Source: Sphingomonas aerolata (lineage in GTDB: Bacteria > Pseudomonadota > Alphaproteobacteria > Sphingomonadales > Sphingomonadaceae). From it: a stretch of 64,000 bases of DNA. Location: contig NZ_PZZN01000002.1 in assembly GCF_003046295.1 (NCBI RefSeq), positions 744,001 through 808,000 of the forward strand, written 5' to 3'. The stretch's first letter is position 1, and every line of letters starts with the position of its first letter. The translations under genes were made by a program, and so were the position numbers. Positions 55,946 through 64,000 of the stretch are shown here, piece by piece. The notes beneath the pieces were generated by a model. That model saw only the letters and a list, made by a program, of their open reading frames with translations, did not search any database and had not been told where the DNA came from.

Positions 55946-56370
55946 GCGCGATGCCCGCCCGCCCGCCCGTTCCGCCGCATCCCGAATCGGCCGACGTGCC
56001 GAAGCCGCTGGGCTCGCTGTCGGCGTCGCTGCTGGCGCGCAAGGGCGACGCCCGCCCGGCGATGCGGCCGCTCGCGCTCGGTACGGCCACGGGCGTACCG
56101 GTCGAGGATGATGCCGCTCCTGTCGCGTCGGTGACGGTTGCGACCGCACGCCGGATCGCGCGCGAGAGCGCAACCAGAACGCGCAACGGCAAGGCCGCCT
56201 TCACGCTCCGCCTCGACAGCGACCGTCATGTCCGGCTGCGGCTGGCGAGTGCGATGACGCGGCATTCGTCGCAACACCTCGTGACGCTCGCGCTCGATGC
56301 CTTTCTTCAAAATCTGCCCGAGGTCGACGCGCTCGTTGCGCAGCTTCCCGTGACCAGGGCCCCGAAATGA
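55942..56370 (+). CDS. Putative ribbon-helix-helix partner of ParA
   Basis: 142 aa; the ATG overlaps the parA stop (ATGA). Residues 1-75 are Pro/Ala-rich and probably disordered. Residues 85-128 read AAFTLRLDSDRHVRLRLASA and SSQHLVTLALDAFL, the strand-helix-helix pattern of Arc/CopG proteins. Type Ib plasmid partition systems pair small ParA with such proteins (ParG); here both are chromosomal. Function is inferred. Confidence 0.7.
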   Translation: MSAMPARPPVPPHPESADVPKPLGSLSASLLARKGDARPAMRPLALGTATGVPVEDDAAPVASVTVATARRIARESATRTRNGKAAFTLRLDSDRHVRLRLASAMTRHSSQHLVTLALDAFLQNLPEVDALVAQLPVTRAPK

Positions 56371-56389
56371 ACCGGTGGGATCATAGCCG

Positions 56390-57685
56390 ATGACGACGCG
56401 AATCCTTCTTTCGATGGGGCTGTCGGCCCTTGTACTGGGCGGCACGATGGTCGGGTGCAGCGCGGGCAAGACCGGCCGCGGCCTCGCCTCGGCGAGCGAT
56501 CGCAACGCCGATCTCGAGGCCAAGGCGGGCGCGGTGAACGCGCACCGTGCCGAGGTCGCGCTGGCCCGGCACGATGGCGGCGCCGCGGTCTATTTTGCCG
56601 AGGCGGCGGTGGCGATGATGCCGCAATCGGCGGCGTATCGGCTGCTGCTCGCACAGGGCTATCTCCAGGCGGGGCGGTTCACCTCGGCGCGGCAGGGGTT
56701 TGCCGATGTGTTGGCGCTGTCGCCGGCGGACGGGAAGGCGGCGCTCAACCTGGCGCTGACGCAGATCGCGGGTGGCGACACGCAGGGCGCGCGGCAGACG
56801 CTCGAACGCAACGCATCGATCATACCGCCGAGCGATCGTGGCCTCGCGCTGGCGCTGGCGGGCGATGCAGGCGGCGCGATCGGGCTGCTGACCGAGGTCG
56901 CACGCTCGTCCGAAAGCAATGCGAAGGCCCGGCAGAACCTGGCGCTCGCGCTCGCGCTGGCGGGCCAGTGGCAGGCCGCGCGCGTCGTCGCCGCCGCCGA
57001 CCTCGCGCCGACCGAGGTCGATGCGAGGCTCGAACAATGGGCCCGTTTCGCTCAGCCGACGACGTCATATGAGCAGGTCGCCGGCCTGCTCGGCGTGCGC
57101 GCGATCGCCGATGCCGGCCAGCCCGCCGCACTCGCGCTCAACCGCGCACCGCTCATGCCGACGGTCTCGCCGATCGAGGCGCTGGCCGCGGTCGAACGCA
57201 GCGCGCGGCCCGTCACACTGGCCGAAGCGGGATCGACTTCAGCCCCGTCGAGGATCACCTTCGCCGCGCCGCGCGAGGTCGTCCAGGCCCTGCCCGGCGG
57301 CACGCCGACGATGCTCGCCAGCCGCAGCGAGGGCGCCGTGCTCGCCGCGCGTGCGCAACGCGGCGTGCGCGCGATCCCGGCGGGGACGGGCGACTGGTAT
57401 GTCCAGATCGGCGCCTATGACAATGCCGGCGTCGCCAAGGCCGCCTGGAGCCAGGCGACGCGTCGTTTCGACGGCTTCTCCGGCCGCCAGCCCAACGGCA
57501 TGGCGTTCAGGACGAATGGCGAGGCCTATTACCGCCTTTCAGTCGGCGGGTTCGGCCGCGACGAGGCGGATCGGGTCTGCCGGCGTTACCGCGCGACCGG
57601 CGGCGCGTGCTTCGTCCGGCAGGGGGCCGGCGACCAGATGGCGCAGTGGCTGCGCGGCGGCGGCGTCGAGGTCGCGACCCGCTGA
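56390..57685 (+). CDS. TPR and SPOR domain lipoprotein or exported protein
   Basis: 431 aa, 19 bases after the RHH gene. The N-terminus ILLSMGLSALVLGGTMVGCS suggests a lipoprotein signal with Cys near residue 23. Residues 45-235 are TPR-like (HRAEVALARHDGGAAVYFAE, LLLAQGYLQAGRFTSARQ). The SPOR domain starts near residue 335 (GDWYVQIGAYDNAGVAK) and ends with CRRYRATGGACFVRQ. The motif VVQALP echoes VQPLP of the 744-aa TPR/SPOR protein. Likely works with the ParA pair. Confidence 0.82.
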   Translation: MTTRILLSMGLSALVLGGTMVGCSAGKTGRGLASASDRNADLEAKAGAVNAHRAEVALARHDGGAAVYFAEAAVAMMPQSAAYRLLLAQGYLQAGRFTSARQGFADVLALSPADGKAALNLALTQIAGGDTQGARQTLERNASIIPPSDRGLALALAGDAGGAIGLLTEVARSSESNAKARQNLALALALAGQWQAARVVAAADLAPTEVDARLEQWARFAQPTTSYEQVAGLLGVRAIADAGQPAALALNRAPLMPTVSPIEALAAVERSARPVTLAEAGSTSAPSRITFAAPREVVQALPGGTPTMLASRSEGAVLAARAQRGVRAIPAGTGDWYVQIGAYDNAGVAKAAWSQATRRFDGFSGRQPNGMAFRTNGEAYYRLSVGGFGRDEADRVCRRYRATGGACFVRQGAGDQMAQWLRGGGVEVATR

Positions 57686-57716
57686 ACGACAGGCGAGATC
57701 CGGCGCGCGATGCCCG

Positions 57717-58934
57717 TCAGATCTCGCGGCCGCCTTTCCAGACGCGCAGCACCTTGCCCTGCACCGGCAGGCCGTCGAACGGCGTGTTGTTCGCGCTGGC
57801 GGCGAACGCGTCGCCGGTGATCTGCCACGGCGCCTGATCGTCGAACAGCAGCAGATCGGCGGGCTTGCCGACCTCGAGCGTCCCGGTGTCGAGCCCGAGC
57901 ACCGCGGCCGGGTTGCGGCTCAGCAGCGCGAACAGCCGCGACAGCGTGACCCGTTCGTCGCGCACCAGCATCAGCGCGAGCGGCAGCAGCGTCTCGGCTC
58001 CCGCCATCCCCGCGCTCGAATCGGCGAAGGGCAGGCGCTTTTCCTCGGGCCCGCGCGGATCATGCGCGGAGCAGATCACGTCGATCGTGCCGTCGGCGAC
58101 CGCCGCCAGCGCCGCCTGGCGATCCGATTCACTCCTGAGCGGCGGCGAGAGATGCGCGAAGCTGCGGAAATCACTGACCGCGATGTCGGACAGATGGAGA
58201 TGCGCGGGCGTGATGCCGCAGGTCACTGCCACACCGCGGCGCTTCGCAGCACGGATCAGGTCGAAGCTGGCCGCGGTCGTCACCTGGCGGATGTGAAGCC
58301 GGGCACCGGTGTCCTCGGCCAGCATCAGGTCGCGCGCGATCGCCAGCGCCTCGGCGATCGCGGGGGCGGCGGGCAGGCCGAGCCGGGTCGCGGTCTCGCC
58401 CGCGGTCGCCACGGCGCCCGCGGTCAATCCGCCATCCTCGGCATGCGTGACGACCGCGATGTCGAGGTCGCGCGCATAGGCGAGCACGCGGTGCATGACG
58501 CCGCTGTCGGCGATCCAGCCCTTGCCGGTGCCGACCGCGCGCGCGCCCGCCGACAGGCAGACCGCCATCTCGGCAAGGTCATGCCCGGCCAGCGCCTGAG
58601 TCGCGGCGGCGATCGGGTGGATCCACAGGTCGGGTTTGCCGATCAGCGCGGCGCGCTGGACGATGCCGGGATCGTCGAGCACCGGCGACTGGTCGGGCAT
58701 CAGCCCGACGCGGACGATGCCGCCCGCGCGGAACGCGGCCCGGTCGATCTTCGCCACGCCCAGATCGACGATGCCGGGGGCGAGCGTCTTGCCCGCGCAG
58801 TCGATTGTCTGCGCATCGGCGGGGATCTCGACCAGCCCGGTCGCGACGACGACGCCGTCGCGGATCAGGAGATTGCCCTTGGTGATCCCGCCGATCGGGC
58901 AGACGAGCGTCGCATTGGTGAGCGCGAGGATCAT
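57717..58934 (-). CDS. pyrC: Dihydroorotase homologue lacking the metal-binding HxH motif (PyrX type)
   Basis: 405 aa from the ATG at 58934. Amidohydrolase fold of the type I dihydroorotase family: [20 protein letters not shown] replaces the usual GxxDxHxH, so the two metal-binding His are absent. [11 protein letters not shown] and [16 protein letters not shown] with [20 protein letters not shown] remain. Pseudomonads have an inactive DHOase that is a structural partner of PyrB; this gene overlaps pyrB (ATGA) and may play the same part. A catalytic dihydroorotase would then lie elsewhere. Confidence 0.85.
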   Translation of the reverse strand: MILALTNATLVCPIGGITKGNLLIRDGVVVATGLVEIPADAQTIDCAGKTLAPGIVDLGVAKIDRAAFRAGGIVRVGLMPDQSPVLDDPGIVQRAALIGKPDLWIHPIAAATQALAGHDLAEMAVCLSAGARAVGTGKGWIADSGVMHRVLAYARDLDIAVVTHAEDGGLTAGAVATAGETATRLGLPAAPAIAEALAIARDLMLAEDTGARLHIRQVTTAASFDLIRAAKRRGVAVTCGITPAHLHLSDIAVSDFRSFAHLSPPLRSESDRQAALAAVADGTIDVICSAHDPRGPEEKRLPFADSSAGMAGAETLLPLALMLVRDERVTLSRLFALLSRNPAAVLGLDTGTLEVGKPADLLLFDDQAPWQITGDAFAASANNTPFDGLPVQGKVLRVWKGGREI

Positions 58935-59917
58935 GCCCAGCCCTCCACACCGCGCGCCCGGCGGGTCAGCACGTCGAGGCACGCCATGCGGACCGCGACG
59001 CCCATCTCGACCTGCTCGGTGATCGCCGATCGGGCATGGTCGGCGACCGCCGAATCGATCTCGACGCCGCGGTTCATCGGCCCGGGGTGCATCACCAGCG
59101 CATCGGGCGCCGCGCGAGCGAGTCGTTCGAGCGTCAGCCCGTAACGCATCCGGTATTCACGCGTGGAGGGCACGTACGCACCGTCCATCCGCTCGTTCTG
59201 CAGGCGCAGCATCATGACCACGTCGGCGCCCTCCAGCGCGGCATCGAAATCGGTGAACGGGGTGACCCCCATCTTGTGGATCGCCGCGGGCATCAGCGTC
59301 GAGGGCGCGCAGACGCGGACCTCGGCGGCCAGCGCGGTGAGTGCGAGGATGTTCGAGCGCGCGACGCGGCTGTGCAGCACGTCGCCGCAGATCACGACAC
59401 GCTGCCCCGCGATCGACCCGCGCCGGCGGCGGATCGTCAGCGCGTCGAGCAGCGCCTGGGTCGGATGTTCGTGGCGGCCGTCGCCTGCGTTCAGGACGGG
59501 GCAGTCGACCTTGTCCGCGATCAGCCGCACCGCACCGCTCGCCATGTGGCGGATGACGATGACGTCGGCGCGCATCGCGTTCAGCGTCATCGCGGTGTCG
59601 ATCAGCGTCTCGCCCTTCTTCACGCTCGACTGCGCGGCGTGCATGTTAACGACGTCGGCGCCGAGCCGCTTGCCCGCGATCTCGAACGACAGCAGCGTGC
59701 GCGTGCTGTTCTCGAAAAACGCGTTGATCTGTGTCAGGCCCGCGAGCCTTTTGTCGGGGGTCGCGTGGGTGCGGTTCGCCTCGACCCAGGTTTCCGCCTC
59801 GTCGAGCAGGAACGCGATCTCGTGCGGCTGGAGCCCGTCGATCCCGGTAAGGTGCCGGTGCGGGAAGACGGCGCCGCCCTCGATGAGGGTGGCGGGGCGG
59901 TGATCTGAACGTTGCAT
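58931..59917 (-). CDS. pyrB: Aspartate carbamoyltransferase catalytic subunit
   Basis: Condenses carbamoyl phosphate and aspartate in pyrimidine synthesis. 328 aa from the ATG at 59917. Carbamoyl phosphate motif [20 protein letters not shown] near residue 50, [24 protein letters not shown] and the Asp-binding [10 protein letters not shown] near residue 230 are present. It is directly upstream of the pyrC-like gene. Confidence 0.95.
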   Translation of the reverse strand: MQRSDHRPATLIEGGAVFPHRHLTGIDGLQPHEIAFLLDEAETWVEANRTHATPDKRLAGLTQINAFFENSTRTLLSFEIAGKRLGADVVNMHAAQSSVKKGETLIDTAMTLNAMRADVIVIRHMASGAVRLIADKVDCPVLNAGDGRHEHPTQALLDALTIRRRRGSIAGQRVVICGDVLHSRVARSNILALTALAAEVRVCAPSTLMPAAIHKMGVTPFTDFDAALEGADVVMMLRLQNERMDGAYVPSTREYRMRYGLTLERLARAAPDALVMHPGPMNRGVEIDSAVADHARSAITEQVEMGVAVRMACLDVLTRRARGVEGWA

Positions 59918-59999
59918 CAAGCGCGCTGGGTAGTGCGGTGCAGCGGCGGGGGCAAGGTTTGGCTTTGCGGTTAGCGTGGCGGATGCCCTCGATCCGACG

Positions 60000-61553
60000 C
60001 TATTCGGCTGCGCGGTGGACAACCCGGTACAAGGCGCCGCGATCGGTCGACCATACCAGGCGCAGCCGGGCGTCGGTCGGCCATTTCACGCGGGGCGTAT
60101 CGATCAGCCAGACGAGGTCGAATGCGGCGTACGGAATCGTTGCCAGCGCGCGTTGCAGATCATAGCCTTCGTCATAACGGCAGCCGGGGGCAAAGAGCGC
60201 CTGACTGCCGGCATAAACGAAGCCGCCGGCCTCTGGCCGATGGATGCGCAACTGCGAGGACGGGATGTCCCAGAGCCCGTTGACGAACGCATCGCGGCGG
60301 ACGATCGCCATCATCCCCAGATGATCCATGCGGCGACTGGTCCATTGCGTCTCGCACGGCAGATCAGCCAGCGCGACGACCCGGCTGCCGCGCGGGATAT
60401 GGTCGATCGCGGCAAGCTGGTCCTGGAGGCGTTCCTCGAGGCGCGCCCAGCTGACGGTCTGAACCGCCAGCCGGGTGCCGAGAAAGGCGAGCGCTGCAAG
60501 CGCCACCATCGTTAGGTGCCGGTGGTTCGTCGTGGTCGGCGACAGCGACAGGATCGCGAGGGCCAGCGCACAGGGCAGCAGCCGCATGTCGGTGAACGAC
60601 GATCCCATGACCATTCCCGGCATCAGCAGGAACACGCAGAACAACAGCCCCGAGGCGCAGGCCAGGCGCGCTTCCATCCGAAACCCGGCGCCCCGCAACC
60701 CGCAGAGCACGAGGCCATAGAGTAGCATCACGCTGGCGATGTCGAAGCCGAGATGCTGGTCGCGCAATATAGCGGCGACAAAGAACAGCTTGAGCAACCA
60801 GGAAAACCACTGGGCGACACCTGCCGATGCCGTGCCGGACTGCGCCAGCATGATGACGATCGGGACGGCGAGCGGCAGGCACGCAAGCCCGGCGCTCCAG
60901 ATCGCGCGCGGCCAGCCTCGACCGTCGCGACGCGCGGTCACCAGCTCGATCGCGAACACCGCGACGCAGAATGCACCCCAGCCGGCGACGTGCGTCACCC
61001 ACAGGAGCAGCCCAAGCGGCAGGAATACCGCCGTGCGCAGGCGATAGCGGCGGCCGCGACCCAGCCGCATCCACAGCGCGATCAGCGGAAAGGCGAAGGC
61101 GATCGAGAGCGTGTAGTTGAGAAAGCCATATTGGAACGGCATGCCAAAGGTCAGCGGAAGCGCGAAGAACGCGCTGGGCGGAATCCTCCCATGCGCTTCC
61201 TTCGCGACGGCAAGCATACCCGCCGCGGTCAGCACCGCCGCCGCGATCAAGGCGATCTTCGTCGTCTCGACCACGTCAAGCAAGGGTTCGGCCGCAGCGA
61301 CGAGCAGGTCCATGCCGAGATTGCCCGACAGGCGCCACTGAACTGCGAACCATTGATGAAAATAGGGCGAGCTATCGATCCGGGCGTCGATGGCGAAGCG
61401 CGCCAGATGCCCGTAAATGTCGATCAATGGCGCAACCGCGGGCCGGAGCAGCGGCACCGCGAGCGTCAGGCTGATCAGAACGGCGAACCACGGCGTCGAC
61501 CACCATGATCCGGGAGGCGGGGCGTCCTGTCGCGTGATCGTCGACCTTGGCAT
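60000..61553 (-). CDS. Polytopic membrane protein of unknown function
   Basis: 517 aa from the ATG at 61553 (a GTG at 61586 would add eleven residues). About ten hydrophobic segments fill residues 20-390, e.g. [17 protein letters not shown] and [19 protein letters not shown], followed by a soluble C-terminal domain of about 130 residues. The shape, with the catalytic-looking [12 protein letters not shown] loop after TM1, resembles GT-C glycosyltransferase-like proteins, but I do not recognise a family with confidence. Confidence 0.65.
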   Translation of the reverse strand: MPRSTITRQDAPPPGSWWSTPWFAVLISLTLAVPLLRPAVAPLIDIYGHLARFAIDARIDSSPYFHQWFAVQWRLSGNLGMDLLVAAAEPLLDVVETTKIALIAAAVLTAAGMLAVAKEAHGRIPPSAFFALPLTFGMPFQYGFLNYTLSIAFAFPLIALWMRLGRGRRYRLRTAVFLPLGLLLWVTHVAGWGAFCVAVFAIELVTARRDGRGWPRAIWSAGLACLPLAVPIVIMLAQSGTASAGVAQWFSWLLKLFFVAAILRDQHLGFDIASVMLLYGLVLCGLRGAGFRMEARLACASGLLFCVFLLMPGMVMGSSFTDMRLLPCALALAILSLSPTTTNHRHLTMVALAALAFLGTRLAVQTVSWARLEERLQDQLAAIDHIPRGSRVVALADLPCETQWTSRRMDHLGMMAIVRRDAFVNGLWDIPSSQLRIHRPEAGGFVYAGSQALFAPGCRYDEGYDLQRALATIPYAAFDLVWLIDTPRVKWPTDARLRLVWSTDRGALYRVVHRAAE

Positions 61554-61596
61554 CGGCCCGCTTTTCCACGGAACCTCCAAAGACACGGTTAACGCG

Positions 61597-62064
61597 CTAG
61601 ATCTGCGCGGTCACCAGCGCGTCGATCGCGCCCTGGAGGATGTACGCCGCCGCCATCTTGTCGACCAGCTCGGCGCGCTTGGCGCGGCTGGCGTCCTGTT
61701 CGATCAGCGTGCGCGTGACCGCGACCGTCGACCAGCGTTCGTCCTGAAGCAGGATCGGCAGCCCCATGTCCTTCAGATTCTGCGCGAACGCCCGCGTCGA
61801 TTGCGAGCGCGGACTTTCGCTGCCGTCGAGGTTGATCGGCAGGCCGATGACGAGCCCGACGACCTTCTGCGCCGTGATCATCTCGGCGAGCGCGGCCTTG
61901 TCCTTCTGGAACTTGGTGCGGCGGATCAGCAAGGCGGGGCTCGCGAACGACCAGCCGGCATCGCACAGCGCGGTGCCGATCGTCTTGGTGCCGACGTCGA
62001 GACCGATCAGCCGCCCGCCATTCGGCAGCGCATCACGGAACTGCGCGGGGGAGAGCGTGATCAT
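61597..62064 (-). CDS. ruvX: RuvX/YqgF family nuclease-like protein
   Basis: 155 aa with an RNase H fold: [15 protein letters not shown] (first Asp) near residue 22, [19 protein letters not shown] and [12 protein letters not shown], ending with [16 protein letters not shown] (last Asp). YqgF proteins act in 16S rRNA maturation and were proposed as Holliday junction resolvases. The stop of the upstream DUF3089 gene overlaps its start. Confidence 0.92.
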   Translation of the reverse strand: MITLSPAQFRDALPNGGRLIGLDVGTKTIGTALCDAGWSFASPALLIRRTKFQKDKAALAEMITAQKVVGLVIGLPINLDGSESPRSQSTRAFAQNLKDMGLPILLQDERWSTVAVTRTLIEQDASRAKRAELVDKMAAAYILQGAIDALVTAQI

Positions 62065-63170
62065 CGCGTGAACGCCGCAAGACGGCGGTTGGCGTCCGCG
62101 CGCACATTCGCCCAGAACAGCGGATAGTCGTACACGTGGTAGTTGTTCCCGGGGAGCACGTAAGGCCCGAGATCGGGGCCCTCGCCGATCAGCAGGATAC
62201 CCCGGTCGCCGCAGCGCGCGGGCACGTTGCCGATCGACAGCGTCGCGCTCGACAGGTCGGCGGACGGGACCAGCGTGCCGAGATTGGCGGTCGCGGGCGC
62301 GCCGGCATCGGCGGTCCCGGTCAGCGGGTTGGTGCAGATCATCGGCGTGCCCTTGCGCGGTTGCCCGTCGAACCCGGTGGTCCGGTCATAGGTTTCGACG
62401 ACGAGCGACGGATCGGCGGGCTCGGCGAAGCTTTCCCATGACAGGATGCAGCCGGTCTGATCGTCGCTGCGGCATTCGGCCAGACCCATCCGCGGCAGGT
62501 CGGTGACGCGCGAGACCGGCCAGCCGACGACATAGGCGGCGACGATCCGCGCCTTCAGTTTCGGGTCGGTCGCGATCCGGTCACGCAGCAGCCGGGTGAG
62601 GTGGAGCGCGCCCTGGCTGTGTCCGGCGAGGATGATCGGGCGGGTCGGGCCGGCTTCCTTGAGGAACCGGTCGAACGCGGCGGTGACGTCGCCGTATGCG
62701 AGCGCGAGCGCGCGTTCGCTGTCGGCCTCGCTGGTCAGGAACGCGCCGAAGGTCGCCTGGCGATAGCGCGGCGCCCAGATGTCGCCCGCGCCGTTGAACG
62801 CGCTCGCCTGGCCGCGCAGGAACAGTTCGGCACGGGCATTGGTCTCGGGGTCGTCGATCGGCGCGTTCCAGTGGTCGCGGCTGATGTACGAGGTCGGGTG
62901 GATGAAGAAGATCGCCGCGCCCGTTCCCGGGGTGCCGGGTGCATAGCCTTCGGGTGTCCAGAGCGCGGGGTTACCGGGACGATCCGGACGCGCGAGCCAC
63001 AGGATCTTGCGCGCATAGATGTTCGCCGGCGCCTTGCGCTGCGCCTGGAACGTCTCGCTCGGGACCATCGCGATCCGCATCAGCTCGGTCCCGTACAGGC
63101 GATAGGCGAGCAGCGCGGCGATCGCGAGGACGATCATCGCGGTAACGAAATAGAGAAACTTGCGGGCCAA
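62061..63170 (-). CDS. DUF3089 alpha/beta hydrolase with N-terminal membrane anchor
   Basis: 369 aa. One hydrophobic anchor ([20 protein letters not shown]) near the N-terminus, then the DUF3089 hydrolase: [28 protein letters not shown] and the nucleophile elbow [16 protein letters not shown] near residue 180. Substrate unknown. It is divergent from gatC. Confidence 0.85.
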   Translation of the reverse strand: MARKFLYFVTAMIVLAIAALLAYRLYGTELMRIAMVPSETFQAQRKAPANIYARKILWLARPDRPGNPALWTPEGYAPGTPGTGAAIFFIHPTSYISRDHWNAPIDDPETNARAELFLRGQASAFNGAGDIWAPRYRQATFGAFLTSEADSERALALAYGDVTAAFDRFLKEAGPTRPIILAGHSQGALHLTRLLRDRIATDPKLKARIVAAYVVGWPVSRVTDLPRMGLAECRSDDQTGCILSWESFAEPADPSLVVETYDRTTGFDGQPRKGTPMICTNPLTGTADAGAPATANLGTLVPSADLSSATLSIGNVPARCGDRGILLIGEGPDLGPYVLPGNNYHVYDYPLFWANVRADANRRLAAFTR

Positions 63171-63297
63171 GCGGGACCTTCCGTGCAGGCGGTGGCGTCC
63201 CCGTGCCGCATGCGCGGCGCGGTTGCAACGGGTGCGTTTCCGCGGGGGAACACGAAGGGTGTTGCGCGCTCGCGCCGCGCGGTGCTAGCCGAGCGCC

Positions 63298-63600
63298 ATG
63301 TCCGTAGATACTGCAACCGTGAAGCGGATCGCGAGCCTTGCGCGCATCGCGATCACCGACGAGGACGCCGCGCGTATCGCGCCCGAACTCGGAAACATCC
63401 TTGGCTGGATCGAGATGCTGGGCGAGGTCGATACGACCGGCGTCGAGCCGATGACCGCCGTCATCCCCAACACGCTGCGGCTGCGCGACGACGTCGTCAA
63501 CGCCGATCCGCTGACCGGCGGCAATATCCGCGAGCAGGTGCTGGCGAACGCGCCCGTAGCTGAACACGGCTTCTTCGCCGTGCCCAAGGTGATCGAATAA
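63298..63600 (+). CDS. gatC: Asp-tRNA(Asn)/Glu-tRNA(Gln) amidotransferase subunit C
   Basis: 100-aa GatC that stabilises the GatAB amidotransferase. The pattern [20 protein letters not shown] and [20 protein letters not shown] with [12 protein letters not shown] is typical. The stop overlaps the gatA start (TAATG). Confidence 0.95.
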   Translation: MSVDTATVKRIASLARIAITDEDAARIAPELGNILGWIEMLGEVDTTGVEPMTAVIPNTLRLRDDVVNADPLTGGNIREQVLANAPVAEHGFFAVPKVIE

Positions 63601-64000
63601 TGACCGACCTTACCGATCTCGGCATCGCCGGCATCCGCGACGGCGTGCGCGACGGCAGCTTTTCGGCGCGCGACGTCGCCGACGCGTTCATCGTCAAGGT
63701 GAGCCAGGCCAAGGCGCTCAACGCGTTCCTGGTCGAGACGCCCGACCATGCGATCGCCGCCGCCACCGCCGCCGATACCGCGCGCGCCGCCGGCGAGACG
63801 CTCAAGCCGCTGGCCGGCGTCCCGATCGGCATGAAGGACCTGTTCTGCACCAAGGGCGTCACGACGACCGCGGCGAGCCATATCCTCGAAGGCTTCACGC
63901 CGACCTATGAGTCGACCGTCTCGCAGAATCTGTGGGATGCGGGTGCGGGGATGCTCGGCAAGCTGAACATGGACCAGTTCGCGATGGGGTCGTCGAACGA
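63600..64000 (+). CDS. gatA: Asp-tRNA(Asn)/Glu-tRNA(Gln) amidotransferase subunit A, 3' end missing
   Basis: Amidase subunit that makes ammonia for tRNA-bound Asp or Glu. Only the first 133 codons are inside the window. [20 protein letters not shown] near residue 78 has the catalytic Lys of amidase-signature enzymes, and [17 protein letters not shown] leads to the Ser-cisSer-Lys core beyond the edge. Confident partial gene. Confidence 0.94.
   Translation, partial: MTDLTDLGIAGIRDGVRDGSFSARDVADAFIVKVSQAKALNAFLVETPDHAIAAATAADTARAAGETLKPLAGVPIGMKDLFCTKGVTTTAASHILEGFTPTYESTVSQNLWDAGAGMLGKLNMDQFAMGSSN

Noticed and set aside
55232..56370. ParA and RHH genes as the main chromosomal parAB locus
   Set aside because: No ParB domain, no parS-like sites and no origin-linked genes nearby.

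Overview
The window is a GC-rich stretch of an alphaproteobacterial chromosome, most likely Sphingomonas or a close sphingomonad. The reasons are the gene order of the division and cell-wall cluster, the complete phyP-nepR-phyR-ecfG general stress response locus, the sphingomonad style of the small genes, and palindromic intergenic repeats of the kind common in this order. Core genes are densely packed and many neighbours overlap by ATGA or GTGA. I see no prophage, insertion sequence, CRISPR array or integrated island.

Layout. 1-10.6 kb: the dcw cluster murD (cut by the window edge)-ftsW-murG-murC-murB-ddl-ftsQ-ftsA-ftsZ. 10.7-17.2 kb: a large TPR/SPOR protein, a dNTPase, a small secreted protein and a DUF1800/DUF1501 pair. 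17.3-23.9 kb: argS-SPOR protein-nagZ-scpA-scpB-tatABC, closed by a perfect palindromic terminator. 23.9-28.5 kb: the general stress response locus (entericidin-like lipoprotein, predicted small RNA, phyP, nepR, phyR, a 45-aa membrane protein, ecfG, and a second nepR-like gene). 28.6-38.7 kb: glnE, bcp, an M23 peptidase, erpA, xth, an outer-membrane protein, a methyltransferase, comF, grxC, a nitrilase and a DUF1178 gene. Then tRNA-Arg(CCU), a SWIB protein and a DUF2945 protein. 39.8-44.9 kb: glutathione-dependent formaldehyde oxidation (adhC-VOC-fghA), folE-SDR-folB and a DJ-1-like gene. 44.9-53.1 kb: branched-chain amino acid genes leuA, ilvC, ilvN and ilvB with yceI and miaA on the minus strand, and serB divergent from miaA. 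53.2-57.7 kb: a Crp/Fnr regulator and a ParA/ribbon-helix-helix/SPOR group. 57.7-64 kb: pyrC-like and pyrB, a membrane protein, ruvX, an alpha/beta hydrolase, gatC and the start of gatA.

Most notable observations. First, an exact EcfG-type promoter (GGAAC-N16-CGTT) just downstream of phyP drives nothing but a roughly 100-nt stretch with two hairpins bearing C-rich loops, the second terminator-like. This is a candidate stress-induced small RNA of the type of Caulobacter GsrN. Second, a 60-aa NepR-like gene faces ecfG and has its own one-mismatch EcfG-type promoter. Third, PhyP has no recognisable ATP-binding boxes. Fourth, leuA is preceded by a 14-codon leader with five leucines and competing inverted repeats, suggesting attenuation. 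Fifth, a palindromic repeat that is intergenic elsewhere is translated inside the N-terminus of MurB. Sixth, a chromosomal ParA plus ribbon-helix-helix pair is linked to SPOR-domain envelope proteins on both sides, which may be an undescribed positioning module. Seventh, the PyrC homologue next to pyrB lacks the metal-binding HxH motif.

All assignments come from reading the sequence. No database, folding or alignment search was run.
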